From NCBI GenBank assembly GCA_002428985.1, contig DIYL01000002.1, positions 1 through 64,000 of the forward strand: a stretch of 64,000 bases of DNA. Direction: 5' to 3'. The translations under genes were made by a program, and so were the position numbers. The stretch comes from Anaerolineales bacterium UBA6055 (GTDB taxonomy: Bacteria > Chloroflexota > Anaerolineae > Aggregatilineales > Phototrophicaceae). Of this stretch, positions 1 through 8,937 are shown piece after piece (within the stretch, counting starts at the first letter, position 1; each line of letters starts with the position of its first letter). The notes below the pieces were generated by a model. It was given only the letters and a program-made list of their open reading frames with translations, searched no databases and was not told where the DNA came from.

Positions 1-438
1 ACATTGGATTTGTGTGACTGGACAGTCATTGTTACTAATCTGACAGCCACATTCTCCGTTGATGATACCTTGCAATTGCTCCGTTTACGTTGGCAAATTG
101 AACTACTCTTCAAACTTTGGAAACAACATCTGTCTCTCGATGAGTCACGGTCTCAACAACCTCAACAAATTTTGAGTGAAATCTATGCTAAATTACTAAC
201 AGCACTCATTCAACATTGGTTTTGTGTGCTAGGTTGCTGGCATGAATCAAACCGTAGCTTAGTTAAAGCTTGTTTCATGCTACGACAGTACATACCTCAC
301 ATACAACGTGCTTTACCTCAATTCACAACCCTATTTGAAACACTGAATGCCCTATTACCCCAACTCGCTCGATGCAAAGTCCAAAAAAGAAAATCAAGAC
401 CAGCTACTTTTCAACTTTTGGGTCTCGATTCTTCTTAA
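1..438 (+). mobile_element. IS4-like transposase, C-terminal part, cut by window edge
   Basis: The open frame runs in from the window edge without a stop, so the true start lies upstream and only the last ~145 residues are visible. The segment LRLRWQIELLFKLWKQHL matches the C-terminal block of IS4-family DDE transposases, where the Glu of the catalytic triad lies in a W-x-I-E-x-x-F-K context. The rest is basic and rich in Gln and Leu. It presumably catalyses transposition of its element, but the N-terminal catalytic Asp residues and the left end are outside the window. The right inverted repeat cannot be identified without the left end. A strong terminator follows the stop codon. Confidence 0.75.
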
Positions 439-452
439 CTTGATGCTTATGG

Positions 453-477
453 CCCCTGTCAACTGACGGGGGTTTTT
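453..477 (+). terminator. Rho-independent terminator after transposase
   Basis: CCCCTGTCA pairs with TGACGGGGG (one G-U pair) and is followed by TTTTT at 473-477. It closes the transposase transcript and insulates the downstream solute-binding protein gene. It could also be part of the IS end. Confidence 0.8.
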
Positions 478-588
478 GATTCTCCATATCCCCCCAAAGT
501 TTACACTTATTTTACAAATCCCGAACACCACATAAGTACGCAAACGACACACTATAGCTAGTTTTAAAAAACGACACAGGAGTATAAC

Positions 589-3204
589 ATGAAACAACGC
601 TTGCTATTGATGTGTGGTCTTATTGTTGCACTAACGAGTTTTGTTGGCGTATCTCTAGCACAAGATGATATAACGCGAATTACCCTATCTGTGACCGATA
701 ACCTTGAAGATACCCTCAACAATGGTGTCTTAGATGATTTTTATGCACAGTATCCCAATGTAGAGGTTGTCATCGAGACCACAGGTGGAGGACGCTTTGG
801 ACGTGGAGGTGGCGCCTCGTCACTAGACGATGTCGAAGAAACGATGCAATATGCTGATGTGGCACTTATTAACTCATCGGAATTGAGCATTCAATCAACC
901 CGCGCTGATCTATTTCTCGATTTAACCCCATTGGTCAGCGCCGACCCAGCATTATTCAGCGAAGATTATTATTTTTCTGTTTGGCAATCATACCAGTGGG
1001 ATACTGGGATTTGGGCGTTGCCTGTCAGTGTTGACCCGATTGTGATGATGTATTCACCGGAAGACTTTGACACACTTGGATTACCCTATCCAGCAGAGTG
1101 GTGGACAATCGGAGATCTTGCCGATAGTGTCCGTCAATTAGCCCAGTATGAAGATGACGGAACACTAACAGAAACCCCATTAGTTGACCTCGGTGGGTAT
1201 GTTCCTCAAATTATGGTTTCGATTATGGAGGATAATGTGATCGACGAAACCATATTTCCAGCAGAACCTGATTTTTCTAATGCACAGCTCCCAGAGTTAA
1301 TGGAGCAATGGTCAGCATTACAAGATGAAGGGCTTGTCGGTGGTCTCACTGGTCCTGAAGGACTTAGTGCGCCGATAATCTTTGGCCCAAGTGTCATTAC
1401 AACTCGCGCTCGTTTCGCAGGTGATCGTGAGTTTGTCGCTCTACCTGGTGGACGTACCGCATTGGATGTACAAGCATTTGCAGTCAGCTCTGGCACACAA
1501 CAACCCGAACTCGCTTATGAATTAGCTAAATTCTTGACCCTTTCACCCGAAGTTGCCAATGCGACAAACAGCACACTACCAGCACGGCGCAGTTTAGCGG
1601 GCATCAGTACAGATACAGGGAACGGCGGTCAACGTGGTGGCACAACTGTGACTGATCCGAATCTACTCGCCATCCTCCAACCCGCTCTTGATAATGGCAT
1701 CGCAATTTCCGAAGCACAATTTTCTGAATATATCGATACAGCAATGGGCTTGATGTTATCTGATGGATTGGATGCACAAACTGCTCTCCAAGATGCAGAA
1801 ATTACAGCGTTAGATGACCTTGCGTCTGCAGATGAGATAGCAAGCAATCGCACATGGGTTGTTGCAGAGCCAGTACTTGCCACCCTTGCACCGGACCAAA
1901 TAGCCCTAAATTTCGGCATAAACAACAGTCAGGTACAAGGAAACAATTTTGAGTCATGGGAGGCTGTAGCGGACGAATTTGTGGCATTTGACGCACAGGT
2001 AGGACAAATCATAGTAGAGAATGCGCGTGGGCGTGGTGTTGATGTCTCAACAATGGCAGAAACATACGATTGTTTTTATATGGATTCTAACGCTGTACAG
2101 GGCGCAGATTTGAGTTTATTGGTCAGCCTCGATCCACTAATTTTCAGTGATCCATCGTTTGACCAGTTTGATTTTGTCGGCGATATTTTGCCACAGGTAC
2201 AGACGAATGATCAAACATGGGCGTACCCACTCAATATTCAGCCAGAAGTTATGCTCTACAATCAAGAAGATTTTGATTTTGCAGGTGCATTTTACCCCTA
2301 TGTCGGCTGGACGGTCACAGATTTTGAGAATGCGCTGCGTGATCTCAAACTAGATCCAGAAGACTCCGCACCATTTATCCCCGTCAATATCGGCGGAACC
2401 TATATACAGTTGCTCCTCACAGCATATGGTGGTGTCGCACTCGACTATACAACGGATCCAGTCAGCTTGAAGTATACGGACGAAGCAACTGTTAATGCAG
2501 CGCAACAAGTCCTTGACTTAGCCAAAGCCGGATATATTGAATATGAAGGGCTCGCAGGTATAGGCGGAAATAATCGTTTTCGTGCACTCAACGACGAAAC
2601 AGATGCTGATCTCTATAATCAATTGATCAACTCATTTTTGATTGATCAGGTCAATGACAGCAGTTTTGACTTAACAACATATCCCACTGGTACAAATAAT
2701 GTCGCGGTTGCTTATGATATTGGCACAGCTTATATCAGTGCCAATACAGCAAATGTTGATGCCTGCTATCGCCTAATTCAGTATATTGCCGAATCTGCAC
2801 CATCCTTATTCCCGCAGATGCCAGCCCGCCGGAGTCAATTGACTAACCCGACACTAGCCGATTTACAGGGACAAAGCGCTGTTGATTTTTATAGTCAAAT
2901 GGACTTTTTGATGAGCCAACCGAACGTTTTGCTCATTCCAACAGCATTTGCAGGAGGTATTGAATCTGCAAGCGATTCCTTGGTGGTGAATTGGCTTTAT
3001 GAAGCGTTTGATGCGTATGTGCTTGAAGATGCAGACTTAGTCGCTGAATTAGAAGATGCACAACTCATGGCAACAGGATTCCAAGAATGTACCAATGGTT
3101 TGCCACCATATGACCCAACCATTGATAGCCCACAAGAATACTTCGGACAAATCACCACCTGTGCAACACAAGTTGACCCTGAATTTTCATTATTTGGAGG
3201 TTAA
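589..3204 (+). CDS. Tandem-duplicated extracellular solute-binding protein
   Basis: An 871-residue secreted protein with an N-terminal signal peptide (about residues 1-25, ending VSLAQ) and no lipobox Cys. It has two homologous halves of the family 1 (sugar-type) extracellular solute-binding fold. The motif WALPVSVDPIVMMY around residue 143 recurs as WAYPLNIQPEVMLY around residue 545, each followed by an E/Q-ED-F-D segment and a W-T-x-x-D/F block. LPARRS in the first half corresponds to MPARRS in the second. Single-domain relatives are about 400-450 residues, so this is an internal duplication. A Gly-rich stretch (GGGRFGRGGG) lies near residue 62. No permease genes are adjacent and it appears monocistronic, between two terminators. 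The ligand is unknown; sugar or oligosaccharide binding is inferred from the fold. Confidence 0.8.
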   Translation: MKQRLLLMCGLIVALTSFVGVSLAQDDITRITLSVTDNLEDTLNNGVLDDFYAQYPNVEVVIETTGGGRFGRGGGASSLDDVEETMQYADVALINSSELSIQSTRADLFLDLTPLVSADPALFSEDYYFSVWQSYQWDTGIWALPVSVDPIVMMYSPEDFDTLGLPYPAEWWTIGDLADSVRQLAQYEDDGTLTETPLVDLGGYVPQIMVSIMEDNVIDETIFPAEPDFSNAQLPELMEQWSALQDEGLVGGLTGPEGLSAPIIFGPSVITTRARFAGDREFVALPGGRTALDVQAFAVSSGTQQPELAYELAKFLTLSPEVANATNSTLPARRSLAGISTDTGNGGQRGGTTVTDPNLLAILQPALDNGIAISEAQFSEYIDTAMGLMLSDGLDAQTALQDAEITALDDLASADEIASNRTWVVAEPVLATLAPDQIALNFGINNSQVQGNNFESWEAVADEFVAFDAQVGQIIVENARGRGVDVSTMAETYDCFYMDSNAVQGADLSLLVSLDPLIFSDPSFDQFDFVGDILPQVQTNDQTWAYPLNIQPEVMLYNQEDFDFAGAFYPYVGWTVTDFENALRDLKLDPEDSAPFIPVNIGGTYIQLLLTAYGGVALDYTTDPVSLKYTDEATVNAAQQVLDLAKAGYIEYEGLAGIGGNNRFRALNDETDADLYNQLINSFLIDQVNDSSFDLTTYPTGTNNVAVAYDIGTAYISANTANVDACYRLIQYIAESAPSLFPQMPARRSQLTNPTLADLQGQSAVDFYSQMDFLMSQPNVLLIPTAFAGGIESASDSLVVNWLYEAFDAYVLEDADLVAELEDAQLMATGFQECTNGLPPYDPTIDSPQEYFGQITTCATQVDPEFSLFGG

Positions 3205-3207
3205 ACA

Positions 3208-3247
3208 AAAAGAGGGGAATGTCACCATGACACGCCCCTCTTCTTTC
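3208..3247. terminator. Bidirectional terminator between SBP gene and rny
   Basis: AAGAGGGG (3210-3217) pairs with CCCCTCTT (3235-3242), with an inner TGTCA/TGACA stem. An A-run precedes it and a T-rich run follows. It lies between convergent genes and can serve both strands. Confidence 0.75.
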
Positions 3248-3263
3248 ATTATCAGATTATGAT

Positions 3264-4814
3264 CTAGCGTGCATATTCAACACGGCGTGTTTCGCGGATT
3301 ACGTGGACTTTGATTTGTCCAGGATACTGCATATCTTCTTCAATACGTTTTGCAATATCACGTGCTAACTGAATCGCAGAGTAGTCATCAACAACTTCTG
3401 GTCGGACAATAATGCGAACTTCACGCCCTGCTTGTAACGCATAACTTTGTTCGACACCTTCAAAACTATTTGAAATTTCTTCAAGTTGTTTGACACGGCG
3501 GATATACGAATCAAGGCTTTCACGACGTGCACCAGGACGTGCACCAGAGATTGCATCAGCAGCTTCGACTATATACGCTTCCACACATTCTTTTTCTACT
3601 TCATGGTGATGCGCCGCCACACAGTTAACCACATCTTTATGTGCACCGTAGCGTTTAATAAAGTCGGCACCAATCAGCGCGTGTGTACCTTCTACATTAT
3701 GATCAATCGCTTTACCGATGTCATGTAAGAGCCCACCAGCTTTTGCAATATCAACATTCGCGCCTAATTCCATCGCAATCATCCCCGCAATATGTGCAGT
3801 TTCAATCGCATGCGCATGTTGATTTTGTCCATAACTACTACGGAATTTAAGCTGACCAAGTAGCTTAATCACTTCCATATTGAGACCGTGTACGCCTGTC
3901 TCATACGCGGCACGTTCACCTTCTTCGCGTGTGATCTGGTCAACTTCCGCACGGGTATCTTCGACTAATTTTTCGATACGAGCTGGGTGAATCCGCCCAT
4001 CAGTCACCAATTTCGCCATTGTACGTTTCGCTACTTCACGACGAACCGGATCGAAACTGCTAATAGTAATCGCTTCGGGAGTATCATCAACGACCACATC
4101 AACACCCGTTGCAATTTCAAATGAACGAATGTTACGTCCATTACGCCCGATGATGCGCCCTTTCATGTCATCACTAGGCAATGGCACGATACTGACAGAT
4201 ACTTCGCTGACTTGCTCCGATGCCAATCGTTGAATTGCCATCGCAATCAAACTACGCGCGCGATTGTCAGCAGTCTCACGAGCCTCAGCCTCAACTTGGC
4301 GAATGATACGCGCCATATCATTACGTGCATCCAATTCAATCGCATCAAGCAATTCTTGACGAGCTTCGTCAATCGTCATCTGTGCGATAACTTGTAGTTT
4401 CTCAATTTTTTCTTCTTCAGCTTTGTTGATCTCGTTCTCTTTTTTATCGAGACGACTTTGACGCTTATTCTGATTTTGCTCGCGTTGTTCGAGGCGTTCT
4501 AAGCGTTTATCTAATTCATTACGGCGACGTTGAATGCGTTCATCCTCATCATCCATCTCACGACGGCGACGCGTAATTTTTGCATCCGCTTCTTCTAGAC
4601 GTGATTGTGCTTCGCGTTCTGCGTTGGCAACTGCCGTTTTTGCTTCAGCTTCACTCTTATCAAGAATTGCCTTGGCATCGTTTGATGCTTTGACAATCGC
4701 ACTTTGTCCTTCTTGTTGTTGTCTTTCAAGCAGAGACTTTCGCCCCCACCAGACCCCTGCGCCAGCACCGGCTATCGCAGTGATAACTGCTAGTATAATT
4801 CCTTCAAATCCCAT
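3264..4814 (-). CDS. rny: Ribonuclease Y
   Basis: Membrane-anchored endoribonuclease that starts mRNA decay. The 516-residue length is typical. In order: an N-terminal transmembrane helix (residues ~3-24, IILAVITAIAGAGAGVWW), a long charged coiled coil (~30-200), a KH RNA-binding domain with the GRIIGRNGRNIRSFE signature, and an HD metal-binding catalytic domain with LLHDIGKAID. The C-terminal RNase Y domain ends in HVIRETRRVEYAR. It lies 81 nt downstream of recX on the same strand, so the two may be co-transcribed. A bidirectional terminator follows. Identity is secure from the domain order and the conserved HD and KH motifs. Confidence 0.97.
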   Translation of the reverse strand: MGFEGIILAVITAIAGAGAGVWWGRKSLLERQQQEGQSAIVKASNDAKAILDKSEAEAKTAVANAEREAQSRLEEADAKITRRRREMDDEDERIQRRRNELDKRLERLEQREQNQNKRQSRLDKKENEINKAEEEKIEKLQVIAQMTIDEARQELLDAIELDARNDMARIIRQVEAEARETADNRARSLIAMAIQRLASEQVSEVSVSIVPLPSDDMKGRIIGRNGRNIRSFEIATGVDVVVDDTPEAITISSFDPVRREVAKRTMAKLVTDGRIHPARIEKLVEDTRAEVDQITREEGERAAYETGVHGLNMEVIKLLGQLKFRSSYGQNQHAHAIETAHIAGMIAMELGANVDIAKAGGLLHDIGKAIDHNVEGTHALIGADFIKRYGAHKDVVNCVAAHHHEVEKECVEAYIVEAADAISGARPGARRESLDSYIRRVKQLEEISNSFEGVEQSYALQAGREVRIIVRPEVVDDYSAIQLARDIAKRIEEDMQYPGQIKVHVIRETRRVEYAR

Positions 4815-4895
4815 AGTCGCTCGACGGTATCCATTGGATACATTCGCCTTTGCTCCTTTCCGTTTTTACCTATTGCTGGATAATATCCACCGATA

Positions 4896-5555
4896 TTAAC
4901 TTCCATCATCATAGGCAAAGTAGTCGGGGTCTTCTGCTTCGAGTTCATCCATCAACTGTTGAATCACATCGTTGATGACACCATAGTGGAAACCGCGACG
5001 TTGCAGTCTCCCACTGAGTTTTTTCTTGAACTCATGACGCGTCTTACCCTGGAAACGCCACTTCCGTTTTTCGATTGCACGATACGCCGCCTCGTGGACA
5101 TCCACGATTTCATCAAGTAACGGGTCGAGGATACTGTCCTCAATCCCTTTTTGACGTAACTCGTAGCGTAATGCACGTGGTGACATCGGTTTAAAGTTAT
5201 CCCGATTTTCGATCCAGAAACGAGCAAATGCTTCATCATCCAGATACTTAAGTCGCTGTAAACGACCAATCGCAATATCAATAACAGATTCTGGTATTTC
5301 CTTTTTGACAAGATTTTGGCGAACTTCTTGTGTACTACGGGGTCGATACGACAAAAAATCAATCGCACGGTCAACTGCTTTTTGGATGGCATCTTCGTTC
5401 GTCAACGCATCAATTTCAGCTTCCGTCAGGTCTTGACCTTTCCGAAGTTTTGCCGCTTCCATGATATGTAGACCGAACGCAAACTCATCATCGAGATAAA
5501 CGTTCACACGCTCTTTATTTCGTTTTTGAACCTCTAAAGCCGTTATCACTGGCAT
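4896..5555 (-). CDS. recX: Regulatory protein RecX
   Basis: RecX binds RecA filaments and modulates recombination and SOS activity. The 219-residue protein has the three-helix repeat pattern of the family: AIDFLSYRPRSTQEVRQNLVKK in repeat 1, GRLQRLKYLDDEAFARFWIENR, then SPRALRYELRQKGI in repeat 2, and further C-terminal repeats. An N-terminal ~60-residue beta-rich extension (VNVYLDDEFAFGLH) is common in Gram-positive-type RecX. It is followed by rny on the same strand, with recA not in view. The C-terminus is acidic. The start ATG opens into a long AT-rich intergenic region that probably holds its promoter. Confidence 0.9.
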   Translation of the reverse strand: MPVITALEVQKRNKERVNVYLDDEFAFGLHIMEAAKLRKGQDLTEAEIDALTNEDAIQKAVDRAIDFLSYRPRSTQEVRQNLVKKEIPESVIDIAIGRLQRLKYLDDEAFARFWIENRDNFKPMSPRALRYELRQKGIEDSILDPLLDEIVDVHEAAYRAIEKRKWRFQGKTRHEFKKKLSGRLQRRGFHYGVINDVIQQLMDELEAEDPDYFAYDDGS

Positions 5556-6137
5556 ATTGATTTTCCAACGTAAAAACCATAGTCACACGATACTACGGTC
5601 TGTGGCAAATCACCTGTGTTTTTGTAAGCCTAACAACTTCACACGATTGTATTGTGAAGCCCGATTATTCTGTTGAATGCTTTAGACAATACGTTACACG
5701 TATATAACTGACGAACATAATAGACTTCTAATTTTTGTATTCGTTTTTATCCACCAATTATGATGGTGGGTCTGTTATTGTAATTTGCCTGAAAACCGTA
5801 TCCACAGATATAGTATATTGATAAATAACAGTTCGATTGTTATATCTGCTTCGTTTATATCCACCGCTATCTTGTCTCAACTACTCTATCCCATATTGTG
5901 GTAGTGGTCGGTGGTCTTGAATTTTACTTTTGTTTTGAGACGAATATTTTATTGTTTTGTATATCCATCTATTATTTTATTATACAGAAAAACAAAATTA
6001 AGCAAGTCTCGCGTTGTAGAATAGAGGGCATGTCGTTACAATAATCATATCGTATCCAAGTCATACTCTACATTTGCCAATTTTGGCAAATTCCAACATA
6101 CATTTTCTTTATTCACACAATAATGGCTTTCAAATAG
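5556..6137. other. 582-nt AT-rich divergent intergenic region with DnaA-box-like nonamers
   Basis: No convincing gene lies here, between the divergent recX and SDR genes. It contains four same-orientation nonamers related to the DnaA box TTATNCACA: TTATCCACC (5747-5755), GTATCCACA (5798-5806), ATATCCACC (5857-5865) and an exact match TTATTCACA (6109-6117). A very AT-rich stretch lies at about 5940-6000. The first nonamer overlaps a small hairpin (CCACCA/TGGTGG, 5751-5769). It may hold promoters for both flanking genes. A replication or DnaA-regulatory role is only a possibility, since no dnaA or dnaN is nearby. Confidence 0.3.
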
Positions 6138-6935
6138 ATGGCACGACAATATCGGGGAATTCTCGTTACAGGCGGGGGAACATTTTTAGGCGACAATATT
6201 GCATCGGCACTTTTAGCGGAAGGTGCAGAAGTCACCCTGTTGGTACGCCCCGGAACAGAAGATCGACTTGGCCCGCTAGCCCAACATGCGCGTTGGCATA
6301 CTGCTGACGTGTGGGACACCGCAAGTTTAAGGGGACGTGCGAGGAATCATGCAGCCGTTATTCATACTGTAGGTAGTATGACCGCCGACCCATCCAAAGG
6401 TCTGTCACACCACCGTCTAAATTTTTTGTCGGCACGGAATGTTGCCAATATGTGCGTCAGCGATGGTGTACCTCGAATGGTATTGATGAGTGGTGTCTCT
6501 ACACCATGGGTTAGCCGAAGTTATATTCGATCCAAACGTGAAGCCGAAAACTACCTCAAGCGTATTGGTTTACAGTCAAGCATTATTCGCGCACCCATTG
6601 TCTATTTGCGAGGTCGTCCACGACCATTTTTCTATCAACTAATGACGCTACTTGGCAGTGTTCCACCAATTTCATGGTTTTGGTTTGGACGAATCGCCCC
6701 GATGCCAATAGATATTCTCGCACGGGGGACTGCTCGAATTGCACTCGAAACTGAGCCAGATAAACAAATCTATTATGCCCGCGATTTACGCAAGCGCGTT
6801 AAACGTAGTGACATACAGCAATCATCAGATACACTTGAGCATTACTTGCCAAAGCCGACACAACAGGTCAACCCCTTCCAAGCACTCGATGAAGATCTGC
6901 CATTCGGATGGTCACCAACCGATAAAAACAACTAA
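6138..6935 (+). CDS. Atypical SDR / NAD(P)-binding epimerase-like protein
   Basis: A 265-residue protein with an N-terminal Rossmann motif, ILVTGGGTFLGDNIASALL, matching the GxxGxxG pattern of extended/atypical short-chain dehydrogenases (NmrA/NDUFA9-like). ADVWDTASL fits the acidic residue after the fourth strand, and AAVIHTVGSM fits the following strand. The canonical YxxxK is replaced by SYIRSKREAENYL, which keeps a Y-x-x-x-K spacing (YIRSK), so catalysis is possible. The C-terminal substrate domain is short. The substrate is unknown; related proteins act on quinone or sugar-nucleotide cofactors or as redox sensors. It is probably monocistronic, followed by the tRNA-Cys promoter. Confidence 0.7.
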   Translation: MARQYRGILVTGGGTFLGDNIASALLAEGAEVTLLVRPGTEDRLGPLAQHARWHTADVWDTASLRGRARNHAAVIHTVGSMTADPSKGLSHHRLNFLSARNVANMCVSDGVPRMVLMSGVSTPWVSRSYIRSKREAENYLKRIGLQSSIIRAPIVYLRGRPRPFFYQLMTLLGSVPPISWFWFGRIAPMPIDILARGTARIALETEPDKQIYYARDLRKRVKRSDIQQSSDTLEHYLPKPTQQVNPFQALDEDLPFGWSPTDKNN

Positions 6936-6994
6936 ACATGTTATCAAAGTCAAAGTTTTTCGCGACTGAATCCTATTTTGCATGACCTTAAGCC

Positions 6995-7022
6995 TTGCAA
7001 ACAGAGTAGACATGAGTATAAT
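6995..7022 (+). promoter_or_regulatory. Promoter for tRNA-Cys
   Basis: TTGCAA (6995-7000) and a perfect TATAAT (7017-7022) are separated by 16 nt and end 12 nt before the tRNA. Transcription would start just upstream of the mature 5' end. Confidence 0.7.
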
Positions 7023-7034
7023 ACATTTTCGCTA

Positions 7035-7106
7035 GGCGACGTGGCCAAGTGGTAAGGCAGAGGTTTGCAAAACCTTTATTCGTGGGTTCGAATCCCACCG
7101 TCGCCT
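7035..7106 (+). tRNA. tRNA-Cys (GCA)
   Basis: A full cloverleaf can be folded. The acceptor stem is GGCGACG with CGTCGCC, the D arm GCC/GGC, the anticodon stem GAGGT/ACCTT (one G-U) with loop TTGCAAA giving anticodon GCA, and the T arm GTGGG-TTCGAAT-CCCAC. The discriminator base is U (T), as expected for Cys. The 3' CCA is not encoded. It has its own promoter and a strong terminator, so it is a single-gene unit. Confidence 0.97.
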
Positions 7107-7109
7107 CAG

Positions 7110-7138
7110 AGGACATCACAAGTTGATGTCCTTTTTTG
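7110..7138 (+). terminator. Terminator of tRNA-Cys
   Basis: AGGACATCA (7110-7118) pairs with TGATGTCCT (7124-7132) and runs straight into a T6 tract. It starts three bases after the tRNA. Confidence 0.9.
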
Positions 7139-7158
7139 TTATAGGATTGAAGGTCCAT

Positions 7159-7437
7159 ATGAGCGACAAACAACCCAAACTCCAATGCCCTTGCTGTGAT
7201 TACTACACACTGGAAAAACGTCATGTCTACGAAATTTGCCCAATCTGTTTTTGGGTGGATGAATTTGATATTGATGTGACTAAGTTAGATGTCAAATCCG
7301 AAGAAAATCATATGACATTACGTGAAGGGCGCGAAAACTTCAAGCAAATCGGCGCATGTAATGCCACAATACTTGAAAAAGTTCGCCACCTTGAAGATCG
7401 CTCCCAATATACGTACCGACGCAGAAATCTGACGTAA
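7159..7437 (+). CDS. Small CPCC-type cysteine-rich protein
   Basis: A 92-residue protein whose N-terminus, LQCPCCDYYTLEKRHVYEICPICFW, fits the CPCC cysteine-rich domain: two Cys pairs that probably bind zinc or another metal. The frame is open upstream to a TTG inside the tRNA terminator hairpin, but the ATG at 7159, with AAGG just upstream, is the plausible start. The rest is charged (VDEFDIDVTKLDVKSEENH). Members of this family are often encoded near toxin or immunity modules, but no such partner is visible here. The function is unknown. Confidence 0.75.
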   Translation: MSDKQPKLQCPCCDYYTLEKRHVYEICPICFWVDEFDIDVTKLDVKSEENHMTLREGRENFKQIGACNATILEKVRHLEDRSQYTYRRRNLT

Positions 7438-7521
7438 ATACAAAAGCTTGAGTTATCCCGCACTATTTTTATCGCTGGGCTAACCAAGCTTCTGCTAATT
7501 GATAGTTAAATATGCTTCAGT

Positions 7522-8424
7522 TTAAGTCAGGCTGAGATCATCAATATCCCAATTCATTTCTTTAGCGTAAATCAGGTAGCTACTCTCCAAGAAGTCGTAG
7601 ATCATCTGTTTTGGATTCTCACTCTCACGTATCGCCTCGTATTTGAGCAATGCCATACCGCCAGCTTCATTCCACTCAGCTGTTGAGGGTTTAAGAGTCT
7701 CTGTATAAACACTATCAACTGCCGGAAAACCATAAGCATAAAACGCAGGCTCTTTCAGATTGTCATCGCCAAACCAGAAACCAAAACTAATCACTTCATG
7801 CGAATAGGCTTCACGTTCTACCTGACTTACATCAGGGCGAGCTGGTGCTTCGCGTCCAGAAAACCGAGTAAGTGCAAGATCAAAGTGATGCCAAAACAGG
7901 TGTACGGGTGTACTTTTACCACTGAACTGTCCACGAAATTCCTGAAATACATTATTGACACTAATCAAGATTTGCCACATTGTCTCCACTTGTGACCGAT
8001 CATAAGTGTCGTAGTCATGACCATCTTTAAAATGCTCAATCAAAATATTTGGCATGTCGTATGGTTTCGCCTGAATAGACACATTTATATCCATCTGGTG
8101 AAAGGCTTCCATCACCCGATCATAAAATTGTGCCAATGAAAACTGATCTAGGTGAATAACAACCGCATCACCACGACTGGACTTAATTTCTAGTGCATGG
8201 CGCAAAAAGTTAAATTCCATCTCAAACAGCCCATTATCATAGGGTATAGGACCTGTGGTCAAACCGTTGACAGACACATAAAATGGGACATGCCACCAAT
8301 GATTCGTTTTCGGATGTAGACTTAATCGAATCTTCCCAACCACTTGCAGAAATAAATGCAAAGTGTCTTTGGTTTTTTGCCAGTCATCTAATTTCAATTG
8401 TGGAAACGGTTCAGGTGTTTTCAT
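7522..8424 (-). CDS. DUF5996-like conserved protein
   Basis: A 300-residue soluble protein with no signal peptide. The N-terminus, LDDWQKTKDTLHLFLQVVGKIR, followed by a NHWWHVPFYVSVNG block, matches what I recall of the DUF5996 family, which has an aromatic-rich N-terminal motif and conserved His residues. Later blocks include HLFWHHFDLALTRFSGR and ISFGFWFGDDN, which are rich in His, Phe and Trp. No enzymatic function is established. It is flanked by convergent and divergent intergenic space and appears monocistronic. The start ATG has a purine-rich ribosome-binding site (AGGAGA) about 6 nt upstream. Confidence 0.7.
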   Translation of the reverse strand: MKTPEPFPQLKLDDWQKTKDTLHLFLQVVGKIRLSLHPKTNHWWHVPFYVSVNGLTTGPIPYDNGLFEMEFNFLRHALEIKSSRGDAVVIHLDQFSLAQFYDRVMEAFHQMDINVSIQAKPYDMPNILIEHFKDGHDYDTYDRSQVETMWQILISVNNVFQEFRGQFSGKSTPVHLFWHHFDLALTRFSGREAPARPDVSQVEREAYSHEVISFGFWFGDDNLKEPAFYAYGFPAVDSVYTETLKPSTAEWNEAGGMALLKYEAIRESENPKQMIYDFLESSYLIYAKEMNWDIDDLSLT

Positions 8425-8739
8425 TCAACTATCTCCTGATATAAATTAAATCATTACAATTTAAGAAGAATAGATTTTTATAGTGTTTCAGCAAATTTTT
8501 AGAATTATCCTACAAATATTATCAAGCTACTATTGAATCTGATTAGAGAACCAACAGCTTATTTCCAATCACCAGGAAGTTTGCACTTATGGAGGTTAAC
8601 AGTAAAGCATTACAGCAAAATGAAGAGGCGTGACACACTATCAGGGCAAGTCAAACATTGAAGATTGATTTCATGCCAAACTAAACTACTATACAATTTA
8701 TCCATGTTGATCAAAATATGAGTTATATCTGGTTATCTG
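8425..8739. other. 315-nt intergenic region, no gene seen
   Basis: An AT-rich gap between divergent genes. Only trivially short reading frames occur. It presumably contains promoters for the DUF5996-like gene (minus) and the zinc-ribbon gene (plus), but no convincing -35/-10 pair stood out. Confidence 0.5.
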
Positions 8740-8937
8740 ATGACTGACAAACAGCAACCTTCACCTGGAACACAAAAACTTGAACCGTCGCAAATCATTT
8801 ATGATAAGACACCCAAGCCTCTAACAAATTACACATTATCGACAGTCTGCCCGGCTTGCAATAGCGACACGTACAAACTCGCATGTAAAGTACGCTGTAC
8901 CAAGTGCGGGTTTATGTGGGATTGTAGCGAGCTCTAG
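8740..8937 (+). CDS. Small zinc-ribbon-like hypothetical protein
   Basis: A 65-residue protein. Residues 1-35 are polar and probably disordered. The C-terminal half carries two CxxC knuckles, CPAC and CTKC, plus two further Cys residues (LACKV and WDCSEL), the layout of a rubredoxin or zinc-ribbon fold. The end, GFMWDCSEL, resembles the terminal strand of zinc ribbons. Its stop codon overlaps the stop of the convergent kinase gene. No function can be assigned; nucleic-acid or protein binding is a guess from the ribbon. Confidence 0.6.
   Translation: MTDKQQPSPGTQKLEPSQIIYDKTPKPLTNYTLSTVCPACNSDTYKLACKVRCTKCGFMWDCSEL

Noticed and set aside
394..597. Minus-strand 67-residue frame after the transposase
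   Set aside because: It spans a terminator and the ribosome-binding region of the next gene; no family match.
7123..7158. Upstream extension of the CPCC protein
   Set aside because: The extra 12 codons lie in the tRNA terminator and T-run; the ATG at 7159 is better.
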